The notes: generated by a model not told the origin, from the sequence alone. 64,000 bases of DNA from an uncultured Treponema sp. (GCA_900319625.1 ONPD01000003.1:62001-126000), one strand, 5' to 3'; shown: positions 26,475 through 37,600, counted from the stretch's first letter. Program-made: numbers and translations.

Positions 26475-27455
26475 ATGTATTTAAAAAAAGTTTTTGGATT
26501 AATTTGTGCAGCATTTTTATCTACACTTACACCTGTTTTTTGTGAAAAAGCCTTTTATCAGTCTGAAGCCTATTCCATAAACCTTCAGTACAATAAGGAA
26601 ATAGTACCGGGAGAAGCAGTTTTTGTACGCATGAACGTTACGCCCGGAAAAAACATAAAGAAACAGGCAAATGCCCTCAAGGCAGAACTGCAGCTGCTTC
26701 TTGACGGAAAGATATCGCAGCGCTCGCCTTTTTATCAGATAAACGGAAAAAAATCTAAGAGCAATTATGAAATGCTTTCAGGAGTGCCGGTTTCCCTCTG
26801 GCTTGAAAACGAGGCCAGCTGCCAGCTCAAGGTAATTTTTTCTTTGAATGGAGAGCAGCCTAAGGAATTCGTTCTTCCATCAAGCTTTAAACTCCGCACT
26901 TTTGACAACGAAGACATCTATCTTGATGACAATAATACAGCCATCAGAACTGATACAAGTGCCGAAAGAATGGCTCAGATTGAAAAGCTGAACAACATCT
27001 TCTTTTCAACTAATTATTCCGCCCTTTATCAGTTTAAGCCTTTTGCTTCCCCGACAGATTCCACCCGCTATACAGCCCGCTGCGGAGACCGCCGTACCTA
27101 TCTTTATTCAAACGGAAAGAAAGCAAAGAACCTTCACTTTGGAAATGATTACGGAGTTCCGACAGGCTCTGACGTAAAGGCCTGCGCGGAAGGAAAGGTC
27201 GTGCTTGCAGAAGACAGAATCTCAACCGGCTGGAGCATTGTAATCGAGCACTTGCCTGGCCTTTACAGCGTCTACTACCACATGAGCGAGCTTAAAGTTT
27301 CGGAAGGAGATATGGTAAAGCAGGGGCAGCTTATCGGAAAGTCAGGTGCAACAGGAATGGCAACAGGCCCCCACCTTCACTGGGAAATGCGCCTGAACGG
27401 AAGCGCCGTAATCCCGGAATTCTTTTTGAAGGATTTTACCTTTGAGGATAATTGA
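26475..27455 (+). CDS. Secreted M23 (LytM-type) metallopeptidase
   Basis: 326 residues with a signal peptide (KVFGLICAAFLSTLTPVFC). The C-terminal M23 domain has the zinc ligands in LHFGNDYGVP (HxxxD) and the HxH in GPHLHWEMRL, plus GKVVLAED and YYHMSELKVSEGDMVKQGQLIG. All catalytic positions look intact, so it likely cuts peptidoglycan peptide bridges in the periplasm. The N-terminal half is an unassigned beta-rich domain. It overlaps the next small gene by 14 bases. Confidence 0.9.
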   Translation: MYLKKVFGLICAAFLSTLTPVFCEKAFYQSEAYSINLQYNKEIVPGEAVFVRMNVTPGKNIKKQANALKAELQLLLDGKISQRSPFYQINGKKSKSNYEMLSGVPVSLWLENEASCQLKVIFSLNGEQPKEFVLPSSFKLRTFDNEDIYLDDNNTAIRTDTSAERMAQIEKLNNIFFSTNYSALYQFKPFASPTDSTRYTARCGDRRTYLYSNGKKAKNLHFGNDYGVPTGSDVKACAEGKVVLAEDRISTGWSIVIEHLPGLYSVYYHMSELKVSEGDMVKQGQLIGKSGATGMATGPHLHWEMRLNGSAVIPEFFLKDFTFEDN

Positions 27456-28062
27456 AAAGAATTACATTAAGAAAAAACTCTTTCAGCTCTTCAAGGCTCT
27501 TATAGTCTTTTATATCATTTATTCGGGCTTTATCTATACAAGAGTTTTTCTTTCTGCAAAAAAACTGACTTCCTTTTATTCCAGTGAACTTGTCAGAATC
27601 ATTCTTTTTGGCTCAAGCAGGAATGAGGACGGAAGCACAGTCAGCGCAAGGATTTCAATAATCGATACAAACGGAAGTGAAACCGCCGTAATCGAACGTT
27701 CCTGGAGCGGAAACTACCTCTGCGTGAACTTTTACAAGGCCAGACTCTGCAGAAAAAACTTTTTCTTTCCTGTTGAAATCTACGGCAAAAATCAGATGAT
27801 GGAAAACCTGCACTTTCCCGTAACCACAAGCCTTTCCCGCTATTATGATGAAAATCATGAATGCCACCTTTTGGGAGGCTCTTCCACAAAGAAAAACCGC
27901 CAGCGGCTTTATAATATTTCAACTTTTGCAAACGGAAAGGCCCGGGTTTTCAAAATCGGAAAGGTTGATAAAATCACCGTTGACCTTTCCTGGTGCCAGA
28001 CCGATACCTATTACAGCATAAGCGTAGGAAAAGACAACGAGCTTGTATTAAAAAAACTCTAG
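27442..28062 (+). CDS. Single-pass membrane protein of unknown function
   Basis: 206 residues from a TTG that lies within the end of the M23 gene; AAGG is 9 bases upstream. A basic start (KNYIKKKLFQLFK) precedes one membrane segment ALIVFYIIYSGFIYTRVFL, then a periplasmic domain of alternating polar and hydrophobic residues with several Cys (YLCVNFYKARLCRKNFF, WCQTDTYYSI). No family recognised. Overlap with the M23 gene suggests a partner in cell-wall processing (inference). It converges with ligA, overlapping its end by 4 bases. Confidence 0.65.
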   Translation: MRIIEKNYIKKKLFQLFKALIVFYIIYSGFIYTRVFLSAKKLTSFYSSELVRIILFGSSRNEDGSTVSARISIIDTNGSETAVIERSWSGNYLCVNFYKARLCRKNFFFPVEIYGKNQMMENLHFPVTTSLSRYYDENHECHLLGGSSTKKNRQRLYNISTFANGKARVFKIGKVDKITVDLSWCQTDTYYSISVGKDNELVLKKL

Positions 28063-29981
28063 CCTAAAAGCTGTAAAAATTCTTTTTCGTCGATTACTGG
28101 AATGCCAAGCTTGGCGGCCTTTACGTTCTTTGAAGAGCCGCTTGAAGTGTCATTTGTAACAAGATAGCTCAAATCCTTTGTAACAGAAGATTTTATTGAG
28201 CCTCCATTATCCTTTACCATTTTTTCAGCATCAGCCCGCTTGATTGAAAGCTCGCCTGTAAAACAGAAGGATTTTCCGGCCAGCTTTCCGCCTCCTGCTT
28301 CTTCAATCAAAATAGTTCCGGACTCAAGAAGAGCTCTCATTTCCTCTTCGTTTTCCTTAAGGCCTTCTTTTATTGTGTGCGCTGTTATTTCTGCAAAACC
28401 GTAGACAGAGGCAATCTGGTCTTCACTGGCTGAAAGAAGCTTTTCAAGACTGTCAAAGCCAGAAGCAGTCAGCTTTTCTGCAAGAGTTTCTCCAAAGCCT
28501 TCGATATCAAAGCCCGCAAGAAAGACCGGTAGCTTCATACGGCGGTGATTCTGAATGGAAGCATAAACCTTCTGGGCACCCAGTGATTTTTTTTCTGCCT
28601 CTATACTCTGCTCGTTCAAAAAGTAAGGAACCAGCTGTTCAGAAGTCAGTTTATAAATATCAGAAATTGATTTAAGAAGTCCGTCTTTAAAAAGCGAAGT
28701 GATTAAAGTTTCTCCAAGATCCCGGATATCAACAACCGACTGCCATTTTAAAAGCTGATGAAGAACCCGCTTTGAACAGCCTTTATTTGGACAGAAAAGA
28801 CGGCTTCCCTCATCAACAAGCTTTGTGCCGCAGGTTTCGCAGGTACATGGAAAAGAAACGTCACTTTCAGCAGCAGGGTTCTCTGATGGCAGAACGCCCA
28901 TAATTTTCGGAATGATTTCTCCCCGCTTTACGACAACCACGTGGCTTCCAATGCGAACTCCAAGCTGACGCATTGTGTCGGGGTTTGCAAGGCTGGCCCG
29001 CTGGACCTTAGTTCCGTTGAGCTCCACCTCGTCAAAAATTGCTACCGGAGTGTAGGTACCACCGTTACGGCTCCATTCAACCTCGCGCAAAACAGAAACA
29101 GCTTCTTCAAGGCTGAATTTAAAGGCAATCTGTCGGTCAGGGCGGTTACGGCTTGCGTCGTCAAGATTAATTGCCCTTTCCTTTACAACAAGGCCGTCTA
29201 TATCAAAAGGAATGGAAGATTTTCGCTCTTCCATGATTTTTTCACGGTAAATTATAACTTCGTCAGGAGACTTGCAGATTTCAAGGCGGACAGTTTCAAA
29301 GCCGCACTTTTTCAAAAAGCTGATTTTTTCTTCTTCGTCCTTAAAAAAGACCTTTCCGCTTGTTTCCAGGGCGTCATAGGTAATAAGGTTCAGGTACTGG
29401 CTGCCCTCGCCGTCTTTACGCTTCATAAGGCCGTTAGCGGCATTACGGCAGTTTGCCTTGTCCGCAAAATGATTTTTATGAACCTCGTGGGTCATAATAA
29501 CTTCACCTCGGACACCGCCAGTAAAATCAAGCAGCTGGCCGTCAATAAAAAGCTCTGACTTTACCCCGCCCATCTTACGGGCATTGGCAGTAATGTCGTC
29601 GCCGATTGTGCCGTCTCCGCGGGTTACAGCACGAACCAGCTTCCCGTGCTCGTACTGAAGCTCAAGGGAGGCTCCGTCAAGCTTATATTCAACAAGATAT
29701 TCCTCATACACGTGCTTTTTTGCCCATGCAAGAAATTCTTCAGGGCTGGCAGCCTTTTCCTGGCTTCCCATAGGCATAACGTGGCGGATTTTTGCAAAAT
29801 TTCCGCTGTCTGCCCCGATTTTCTGCAAAACAGCATTGGAAGGATCCAGGGCTTTTAGTTCGTCCCAGAGCTTATCAAATTCGGCATCAGAGATTTCTGC
29901 CTCGCCGTTGTAATAAGAGGCCTGATATTTTTTTATGAGATTTTCAAGCTCTGTCACGCGAGCATCTTCAAATAAGTCCAT
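28059..29981 (-). CDS. ligA: NAD-dependent DNA ligase LigA
   Basis: 640 residues, near family size. Adenylation Lys100 is in VEYKLDGASL. A four-Cys zinc site lies at about 378-402 (CTCETCGTKL ... FCPNKGC). Helix-hairpin-helix segments follow (FLAGFDIEGFGETLAEKL), then a C-terminal BRCT domain (GKSFCFTGELSIKRADAEKMV). It seals nicks using NAD+ in replication and repair. GGGGTGGGGG lies directly before the ATG. Confidence 0.96.
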   Translation of the reverse strand: MDLFEDARVTELENLIKKYQASYYNGEAEISDAEFDKLWDELKALDPSNAVLQKIGADSGNFAKIRHVMPMGSQEKAASPEEFLAWAKKHVYEEYLVEYKLDGASLELQYEHGKLVRAVTRGDGTIGDDITANARKMGGVKSELFIDGQLLDFTGGVRGEVIMTHEVHKNHFADKANCRNAANGLMKRKDGEGSQYLNLITYDALETSGKVFFKDEEEKISFLKKCGFETVRLEICKSPDEVIIYREKIMEERKSSIPFDIDGLVVKERAINLDDASRNRPDRQIAFKFSLEEAVSVLREVEWSRNGGTYTPVAIFDEVELNGTKVQRASLANPDTMRQLGVRIGSHVVVVKRGEIIPKIMGVLPSENPAAESDVSFPCTCETCGTKLVDEGSRLFCPNKGCSKRVLHQLLKWQSVVDIRDLGETLITSLFKDGLLKSISDIYKLTSEQLVPYFLNEQSIEAEKKSLGAQKVYASIQNHRRMKLPVFLAGFDIEGFGETLAEKLTASGFDSLEKLLSASEDQIASVYGFAEITAHTIKEGLKENEEEMRALLESGTILIEEAGGGKLAGKSFCFTGELSIKRADAEKMVKDNGGSIKSSVTKDLSYLVTNDTSSGSSKNVKAAKLGIPVIDEKEFLQLLG

Positions 29982-29998
29982 CCCCCACCCCGGATAAT

Positions 29999-30715
29999 TT
30001 ATATTTTCTCAAAGAAAAGTTCTGTAATTGGACGGTCTGCCGCAAGACCCTTGCGCTCAAACTTAGTCTGCTTGCGCCACTTCTGGGCAGGTGCAAAGCC
30101 GTCATATTTATTTTTCAGCATTGCAGTCTGATTAAGCTCTTCAAGGGCAAATTCTGCATATTCCAGCCAGTCAGTTACAAAGTAGAGATAGCCGCCCTTT
30201 GCAAGCTTCTGGGCAAAAAGATTTGTACGCGGTCTCTGAACCATTCGTCTTTTATGATGTCGCTTTTTTGGCCATGGATCAGGGAAAAAGATATGAAAGC
30301 CGTTAACAGAGCTGTCTCCAATCATTTCTCGCAGCACTTCTACAGCGTCATATTCGATGATAAAAAGATTTTTTAAATCCCGCTTCTGGATTTCGTTCAA
30401 AAGCTTTCCAACACCGGGACGGTGAACTTCAATTCCAAGATAGTTGATATCAGGATTTGCCTCTGCAAGGTCAGCAGTTGCATCACCCATTCCAAATCCA
30501 ATTTCGATGATTACAGGATTTGTATTTCCAAAAATATCTACAAAATTAAGCTGTTTTTTTTCAAAGGGAATGCACCAGCGGGGGGCAAGTTCATTATAGG
30601 CCTTCTCCTGAGCCGCAGTCATACGGCCGATTCTAAGCACATAAGTTTTAATTTCTCGTTTCAGTCCCTCAATTGCATCCGAGCCGGGCAAGGGGGAGGC
30701 ATCGTTATTAGTCAT
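29999..30715 (-). CDS. trmB: tRNA (guanine-N7-)-methyltransferase TrmB
   Basis: 238 residues. The SAM-binding motif is [39 protein letters not shown]. The signature [18 protein letters not shown] is diagnostic. It methylates G46 in tRNA variable loops. GGTGG lies just before the ATG. The N-terminal 45 residues are helical, as in other TrmB proteins. ligA starts 17 bases downstream. Confidence 0.95.
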   Translation of the reverse strand: MTNNDASPLPGSDAIEGLKREIKTYVLRIGRMTAAQEKAYNELAPRWCIPFEKKQLNFVDIFGNTNPVIIEIGFGMGDATADLAEANPDINYLGIEVHRPGVGKLLNEIQKRDLKNLFIIEYDAVEVLREMIGDSSVNGFHIFFPDPWPKKRHHKRRMVQRPRTNLFAQKLAKGGYLYFVTDWLEYAEFALEELNQTAMLKNKYDGFAPAQKWRKQTKFERKGLAADRPITELFFEKI

Positions 30716-30748
30716 AAACCACCTTTAATTTATTATATGTTAATAAAA

Positions 30749-31411
30749 TCAGTTTTCATCAGGAATTACAAGACGTTTTGGAAGAATACACATAGTTGAA
30801 CCGTCTTTTGCCTGCCAGACAATCTTGTAATAGGAAGCATTCGAAAACATATTCCACATCTTTCTTGCAGAATTCAAATTGTCGTTCTGAACATCATAAT
30901 ATAGTAAAATGCCGTTTTCGTCATAAATGGCAACTTTTTTTACAGCTTCTTCTGCCTTCATTTTTTCATCAGCCTGGGAAGAGGTCATATCATAAAAGCT
31001 GTCATCATAGGAAAGCTCGACAGTCTGCACGGCTTCATTTTCATCCGCATTGCGTAAAACAAGGCTGTAAGAATCCTTTGGAAAAGGCTGATTTTTCTGC
31101 ATCACGAAATTTGTATAGCCTGACCAGGAACGGTTGCCGCTCTTTATGTGAACAAGCTCTTCTGCAGTCCATTCATATCCGTCTGTAAGAGAAGAAAGAA
31201 GGATATTCTGACTTCGTCTTGTATCGGATTCAGACTCAATAAAAAGGGAAAGTCTTGCAGACGGAAGATTTTCTTCGTCATTATAATCATAGATTACTGT
31301 AAGACTGCTTTCTTTTATGTCGGCGGCGTTCTGAGAACAAGAAGGACAAAATAAAAGAGAAAAAATTAGAAGAGAAAGAAATTTTACTGATTTTTGTATG
31401 GGACAGCTCAT
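30749..31411 (-). CDS. Putative lipoprotein of unknown function
   Basis: 220 residues. The N-terminus KFLSLLIFSLLFCPSC followed by Ser-Gln looks like a lipoprotein signal with a relaxed, spirochaete-style lipobox. The mature part (LTVIYDYNDEENLPSARLSLFIESESDTRRSQNILLS...) is beta-rich with many acidic residues. I do not recognise the family. Its ATG comes 1 base after the stop of the upstream 387-residue gene, so the two are co-translated. Confidence 0.65.
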   Translation of the reverse strand: MSCPIQKSVKFLSLLIFSLLFCPSCSQNAADIKESSLTVIYDYNDEENLPSARLSLFIESESDTRRSQNILLSSLTDGYEWTAEELVHIKSGNRSWSGYTNFVMQKNQPFPKDSYSLVLRNADENEAVQTVELSYDDSFYDMTSSQADEKMKAEEAVKKVAIYDENGILLYYDVQNDNLNSARKMWNMFSNASYYKIVWQAKDGSTMCILPKRLVIPDEN

Positions 31412-31412
31412 A

Positions 31413-32576
31413 CTAGAAATTAAAATTCAAGTTGATGACGGTAAGCTCACTTGCTGAGAACTGGTTTACCAGAGATTCGAACTTAACATTAACCTTCTTG
31501 CAGGCATCATCAAGATAAGAAAGATAGTAGAGACCAAGGTCCGTTCCTTCCTGACCTTCCGGTAAATCGCGGTAGAAGTCAATAAGGGTCTTTTTGGCCG
31601 TATTTGAAGATTTAGCTGTTTCGATGTTTTCCTTTACTTCCTGGAACTCGTCATCCTTGTTATACAAGGTGATAGCAAGTCTTCCCTGCTTTCCGATTGA
31701 AGTAGAACCACCACCAAGCTTCCATGAAAGGAATACAAGTTCGTGCTTACGCTGAAGCTCCTGAACGATTTTTGCGCGGACTTCAGGGTCGTAAATCAAG
31801 GCATCGATATCCTTGATTCCGTGGTACATCTGTTTTGCTTCCTTTCGGATGTTTGTATTTTCGTTGTTAAGGGCCAGCTCCATCACCATTACCGAAATAT
31901 ACTCAGCAACCTTTGATTTTTCCATATACTGGCTGAGTATGTTTCTGATTGCAATGTACATTTCGTTTGCGCCTTCGTTCTTGGCAAAGAGAGTGATGAT
32001 GTACCAGTTCATAAGACCAAGGCGGTTCATAAACTTTTCTGACATCAGAAGATAGATATTCTTTTCTTCAGAAGAAAACTCTTCATTTCCCATTACAGAT
32101 TTCCATACCGGCTCAAGAATCTGGCGGCGGGTTGTCTGAATGATATTCTCTTTATTAGAAAGGATTGTACGCAGCTGACGTTCGCTCATCTGGGTTCTTT
32201 CATCAATAAGATGAGTTGGATTTGCGCGGTTATGCTTTCTTACACATTCACACTGGATTAAAGCCTGATAAACCTCGCGGTCAAACTGTTTATATAGAAT
32301 AGAAAAAACGATTACCTTTGAAAGATCCATTACTTCCTGGCGGGAAGAAACGAATTCAGACATAGAAATTTCAATCTTGGAAATATAATCAACAAGAATC
32401 ATACTCTGAATTGACTGCGGAGAAAATTTGTTCAATGAAATGCCGTATTCTTCAACATTATCAGCCAATTTAAAACGAAGGAGTTTTTTATTATGACTTA
32501 TAAAATTTGAAGCTCCGTCTTCTGTTAGGACAACTTTTAACGGTAATTCAAGTATAAATTTTTTATCGGTTGCCAT
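31413..32576 (-). CDS. Conserved cytoplasmic protein of unknown function
   Basis: 387 residues, mostly helical, with no signal peptide or membrane segment. It contains a long helical middle (about 150-270) and a Gly-rich stretch SWKLGGGSTSIGKQGRLAITLYN near residue 300, then a Ser/Asn-rich C-terminus. It may be a spirochaete-restricted family; I assign no function. It has its own near-consensus sigma-70 promoter (TTTACA-N17-TATAAT) and GGTGGAG before the ATG, so it looks well expressed. Confidence 0.7.
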   Translation of the reverse strand: MATDKKFILELPLKVVLTEDGASNFISHNKKLLRFKLADNVEEYGISLNKFSPQSIQSMILVDYISKIEISMSEFVSSRQEVMDLSKVIVFSILYKQFDREVYQALIQCECVRKHNRANPTHLIDERTQMSERQLRTILSNKENIIQTTRRQILEPVWKSVMGNEEFSSEEKNIYLLMSEKFMNRLGLMNWYIITLFAKNEGANEMYIAIRNILSQYMEKSKVAEYISVMVMELALNNENTNIRKEAKQMYHGIKDIDALIYDPEVRAKIVQELQRKHELVFLSWKLGGGSTSIGKQGRLAITLYNKDDEFQEVKENIETAKSSNTAKKTLIDFYRDLPEGQEGTDLGLYYLSYLDDACKKVNVKFESLVNQFSASELTVINLNFNF

Positions 32577-32614
32577 ACTCCACCCAAGAACTTAACATTT
32601 TTTACTTCTATTAA

Positions 32615-32643
32615 ATTATACCCTATTGGACTTGCATTGTAAA
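32615..32643 (-). promoter_or_regulatory. Sigma-70-type promoter (TTTACA-N17-TATAAT)
   Basis: Minus strand: TTTACA at 32643-32638 and TATAAT at 32620-32615 with a 17-base spacer, 11 of 12 consensus bases. It would give a leader of about 30 bases with a Shine-Dalgarno sequence before the gene starting at 32576. This is the best sigma-70 match I found in the window. Confidence 0.7.
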
Positions 32644-32660
32644 CATAAAATTCTTAAACT
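32632..32660 (+). promoter_or_regulatory. Weak promoter TTGCAT-N17-TAAACT before 32669
   Basis: A plus-strand box pair overlapping the divergent minus promoter. The -10-like TAAACT ends 8 bases before the ATG at 32669, which lacks a ribosome site. Match to consensus is modest. Confidence 0.3.
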
Positions 32661-32668
32661 GAATTTGC

Positions 32669-34615
32669 ATGAAATTAAGAAGCATAAGGGTCTTTCTATT
32701 TCTTTTTTTACTTTCTCTTCACTCTTTCTCCCTTTTTTCTGAGTCAGCTCCCAAAGGAAGACAGCTATGCCAGGAGGTTTTTAATTTCCTAACCGGGGAA
32801 GGCTTTTCCCCAAAAACACAGTCTCTTTTGGTTTCGCCGGAAAATGATTTTCCATATAATATCTATCTTGAATTTGAAACGGACATAAATTGTACTTCAA
32901 ATCTTCTGGTAATTTTCGAAATGGAAAATATCCTTACAAAAACATCTCTCGTTAAAAATTACCTTCATTTTCTTGAAAACTCCCAGTATGATTACAATAC
33001 AACAGTCCTCTTTGCCTACGGAGAAAATCAAAGCCTTAACCAGAGCTTAAAGATAGACGGACTTGATGTTTTTCTTGATAACTTTTTTACGAATGAAAAC
33101 TACTCTGCCCTTTACATAGAGCTTGAAGAAGAAAATAGCCGGATTATAGTAAGTTCTAACAATACAATCTCTCCGGGACACCTGATAGAGGCCAGCTATA
33201 ATTCCTGCTTAAAAAATAAGATTCCTGTAAAGCATAATTTTTTATACCTGAGCCAGCTTTATTTTGTAGCAAATCAGACAGAAAAAAATCTTCAGACGCT
33301 TTTTGACAACGGAATTCCTTCCATCAAGCTTTGTTTTGACAGGGAAAGTGATGAAGAAAAGGTAGAAAGGGCCCTGGAGGAAATAACAAATCAAACCTAT
33401 GAAAATGATTACTGGGATAACTGGGAACAGCATTTTATCCTTATAAATCTTTTTTCCCAATACAGAATCCTTTGTGAAAAAACAATTCTGATTTTCTTTA
33501 TTTTCGTAATCGGAGTAATTCTTCTCTTTATTTTTGTTTTGGGCTACATAAATTCCTTTATAAAGGCGGTGGCCTGGAAAAACATCAGATATATCTGGTA
33601 TGCGGCCCCGGCAACAGTTTTGATAATTATTCTGGGCTTTATAATAGGAAAGCAGCTTTTCTCTAATTTTAGCCCCAAATCTGATTATTCAAAAATCTAC
33701 CTTTTATTATGGCTTCAGTCTAATACAGCCCTGATTTTAGTTTCTGTTTTTTATACCATTCTTGCAAGACTAAACTTTAAATTCACAGAACGCTCAATTG
33801 ATTATCTGATTCTTCTTTCAACCTTTATCAACCAGTCCTTTTTCTCCTGCCTGGATATTTCACTTTTCCCTATGTTTCTTTTGATTTTTATCTCGGCATT
33901 TTTTACTATCATTTTCAGAAGGTTCTTTTCCCACATTTATCTGCTGATTTTATTGAGTTTACTTTCTATTCCTTATGCCCACAGCTTTCTTGAAATCACG
34001 GACAGCAGGTATGCCCTTAATTTCCTTTTGAACTCCCGCTTCTGGTATTTTGCAGTTGCCCTTGTCATTACACCTATGTCTCTTTTATACTTTCGCGTTC
34101 TGATAAAATTCCGTCAGGGAATTAAAAATAATTTTAAGGTGACAGTCTTTTCCCTGGGCTATATTTTTCTTATTATGCTCAGTTTTTCCTTAATCTGCTT
34201 TATAAATCTTCCAAAACGCAACAAAAACATAAGTAAAGAAAATAAGGAAAAAACAATCATTGCCTCCCCTGAGGATACAATTCAAATTACAGTTTCAGAC
34301 CTGACTATTTTTGATGATTTAATCAGAACAATTCACGTAGACACAGGAAAGAGCGTAGAAGTCTGTAATGTTACGGTTCAGGGAATTACTAAACAGCCGC
34401 TTTTATATTCAGATTATGAAGCAGAAGCTTTAAACAACCTGTCATCCACCTTTATGATTCCTACAAATCCGCCTCAAAAGCTTACTTTCTCCTATGGAAG
34501 CGCAAAGGAAGCCGGCTTTGTAAAGGTTACTATAATATATTCAAAAGATGATTCCGACCTTTATTATCTGGAAGAAAAGGTTATAACCTTATATGCCCCG
34601 GACGGTGAAAAATGA
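32669..34615 (+). CDS. Multi-pass membrane protein of unknown function
   Basis: 648 residues. A signal peptide (FLFLFLLSLHSFSLFS) leads to a periplasmic domain of about 240 residues (with LLVIFEMENIL and KHNFLYLSQLYFVANQTEKNLQTLFDNGIPSI). About seven membrane helices follow between 270 and 520 (e.g. TILIFFIFVIGVILLFIFVL, WYAAPATVLIIILGFIIG, FWYFAVALVITPMSLLYF). A C-terminal soluble tail of about 120 residues ends the protein. No family recognised. Its stop overlaps the dinB start in ATGA, so the two are coupled. Confidence 0.7.
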   Translation: MKLRSIRVFLFLFLLSLHSFSLFSESAPKGRQLCQEVFNFLTGEGFSPKTQSLLVSPENDFPYNIYLEFETDINCTSNLLVIFEMENILTKTSLVKNYLHFLENSQYDYNTTVLFAYGENQSLNQSLKIDGLDVFLDNFFTNENYSALYIELEEENSRIIVSSNNTISPGHLIEASYNSCLKNKIPVKHNFLYLSQLYFVANQTEKNLQTLFDNGIPSIKLCFDRESDEEKVERALEEITNQTYENDYWDNWEQHFILINLFSQYRILCEKTILIFFIFVIGVILLFIFVLGYINSFIKAVAWKNIRYIWYAAPATVLIIILGFIIGKQLFSNFSPKSDYSKIYLLLWLQSNTALILVSVFYTILARLNFKFTERSIDYLILLSTFINQSFFSCLDISLFPMFLLIFISAFFTIIFRRFFSHIYLLILLSLLSIPYAHSFLEITDSRYALNFLLNSRFWYFAVALVITPMSLLYFRVLIKFRQGIKNNFKVTVFSLGYIFLIMLSFSLICFINLPKRNKNISKENKEKTIIASPEDTIQITVSDLTIFDDLIRTIHVDTGKSVEVCNVTVQGITKQPLLYSDYEAEALNNLSSTFMIPTNPPQKLTFSYGSAKEAGFVKVTIIYSKDDSDLYYLEEKVITLYAPDGEK

Positions 34616-37600
34616 GCGGTAGTCCGGAAGTAAAAAATACCTGGTTTTTGCACGTAGATCTCGACGCTTTTTTTGCCTCTGTTGAACAGCTGGATAATCC
34701 TGAATACAGGGGAAAGCCTGTAATAGTCGGCGGAAATCCCAATGAAAAGCGGAGCGTAGTTTCTACCGCTTCCTACGAAGCAAGGGCCTTCGGAGTTCAT
34801 TCAGCTATGCCGGGCTTCCAGGCCTACAAACTCTGCCCACAGGGAATCTTTGTTCATCCCCGCATGGAGCGCTATGAAGAGCTTTCCTATCAGATTATGT
34901 CGATTTTCAAGGACTTTTCGCCGGACGTTCAGCAGATGTCGATTGATGAAGCCTTTATTGACCTTACGGGAACAGAAAAACTTTTCGGCCCGCCCCAGGA
35001 AACTGCCATGAAAATCAAAGAGCGGGTAAAGGCAGAAACCGGGCTTACAGTTTCTATTGGACTTGCCGGCACAAAATACCTTGCTAAAATTGCTTCAGGC
35101 TATAAAAAACCGGACGGATTTTATTTTGTGCAGAGGGGGCAGGAAAAATCCTTTATGGAAAGTCTTCCTTTGAAGAAGGTATGGGGCATAGGCCAAAAAT
35201 CACTTGAAATGCTCAATAAAGGGGGCATTTATTCTACAAAGGATATTCTTGAGCGCGATTATGAAACTCTGGTCTTTCAGTTCGGTGCAAATACCGCGGA
35301 TTTTTTGTTTGATGTTATGCATAATGGCGGGGCTAATGTATTTAAAAATGAAAGAAAATCCCACTCAATAAGCTCAGAAGAAACCTTCCCGGTAGATATC
35401 ACCTCCTCCTACAGCGCCCAGACAGTTCTCCTTGAACTAGCCCACGAGGTTTACTTCCGCCTTCTTCGGGAAGAAAGCTATTCAAAAACCGCTGTCGTAA
35501 AAATCCGCTACAATGATTTTAAGACTGTCTCAGTTCAAAAGACCCTGACTTCAAACATTATGAATCTGGATTCTTTTTTTGAAGTGATAAAAGAACTTTT
35601 TGAAAAAAAATATGACGGCAAAAGCGGAATAAGGCTTCTTGGGGTTGGACTTGATAACGTTACAAAAGACGAAAAGCCTGTACAGCAGGAGCTTTTTGAA
35701 GATAAGAGCCGGAAAAAGCAGGCAATTGAAAAGGCAATTCTGTCTCTTGAAAAAAAGCATCCGGAAATTAAGATTCAAAAGGCCCGCACACTAAAAGGCC
35801 TGAAAGTACTTCTTCTCTTTGTCCTTCTTTGCAGATCTGGAAATCTTTATGCACAGACAAATACTTCCGTAGAAGCTAAGGGTGCCGCCTCTACCCTGCC
35901 AGACACCTTCCCGGATATGGTTATAAATGAAAATCCTCAGACTCTTTACGACTGGGATTTAAGCGAAAAAAATCATATGGAGTTTTCAATAAAAGGCTGG
36001 TGGCAGGGGCTTTTTACGGAAACGCTTACCTGGTCTTTTGGAGGAGCGGATGATTCCTCTCAAAAGGATGCCCAGAATACCTTTTCTCCGGGAACCCCGG
36101 TATTCAAGCAGGCAGTCGACCTTACAGCCCTTGTAAACCTCAATAATACCTGGTTCTTTGAAGCCAGCTTTTCTGATGAGTTTAAGAAGAATACCTATGC
36201 CGTCACCTACCGCGGCCAGGGCTACCTGCGCCAGGCCCGTCTTTCTAACCGCGGCATAAATATGCTTTCCACTTACTCGGCAGAAACTTTCGGTTATGCC
36301 TTAAAGGGCGGTAACAATCAGGCGCCGGGACTCAGCCTTCACTTTGAAGATTTTCTTGATAACCGCTGGGCCGCCGATTTTATCTTCCGCTACGATATGA
36401 CAAAGACAAAAACTGCCACCTTCTACGGTATGAACAGCGTTACCGATTTGAACATTGAGCTTAAAGATTATATGGCAGGAAGCCGCTTTGTTATTCCTGA
36501 GTCTGTGTCTTCTTTGCTTTCTGACATAAAAGACATTTACGTTGAAAATTCTTCTGGCAGCTATAGAGACCAGAATAAAAAGAAATTCAAAAAGCTTTCT
36601 ACATCTGATTACATGATTGTCGAATCTCAGAGTATGATTATTCTTGCAAGTTCTGCAAACGCAGGCCGGGTAAACGGAAAAACGCCTGCAGTGCTTGTAA
36701 CCTTTAACTCGGGCGCCAGCGTAAATCTGATTGATGCGCAAACGGGAAGCTATGACGACAGTCAGTCTTTTGCGGGAAAAATCCAGAGATTTTTTAACGA
36801 GCATACAGAAAAAGAAATAAAGCTTTCTGAATATGCTGCTCCACGCACAAGTTCCATAGAGGGTTCCCCTGCCCTGGTACTTCAAAACTCAAGCGGCTTT
36901 TCACCCTACATCTGCGCTTCTTATTACGATCTTGGAATTACAAAGGATGCAGACATTTCTTTGATTTATAAAAACAATGAAAAAGAAGCGGACGGTTACT
37001 TAATAGAAGAAGTTATAGAAAACTTTTCTGCCCTAAGGGATGATTTTTTCTCTGTTAATCATAAATTCGCACGAATCCTTCAGATTTCAAGGCAGTCAAA
37101 ATCCCTGCAGGAGCCATGGAACCGCTACCCTATGGGTTCTGAAAATCCTGAAATCTATTTAAACCTCCAGAGCGGAACTGATACGGTGATTCTTGTCCGC
37201 TCTTATTCTCCCGTTTCTGAATTTTTAATAGGAACATCAGCGTCGGGCGGCACAGTCCTCGTTTACAAAAACGGCAGCCTTGATACAGGAGCAAAGTTTT
37301 ACCCCGAGAGCGGCAAAGTTGAGCTTTCTACAAGCGTTGGAAACACAGATAAAATCACAATTCTCTGGCAGGAGGATAACAGTAACTTTGGAAGCGGCTC
37401 TCTTTCTACCGGAGCGGGCCTCATTTACAATTTTACAGATAATTTCAAAGGAGACCTTGCCCTCACAGCAACCATTCCTCTTTCCTTTGGTGAAAAATAT
37501 TCTGTTCAGAGTAATCTAAAGCCAGGCTTTGCGGCCCTGTCTGGAGGCCTTGATTACTCTAAAAAATTCTTCTCTATTTCGGAAAAAGCCTCCGCTTCTG

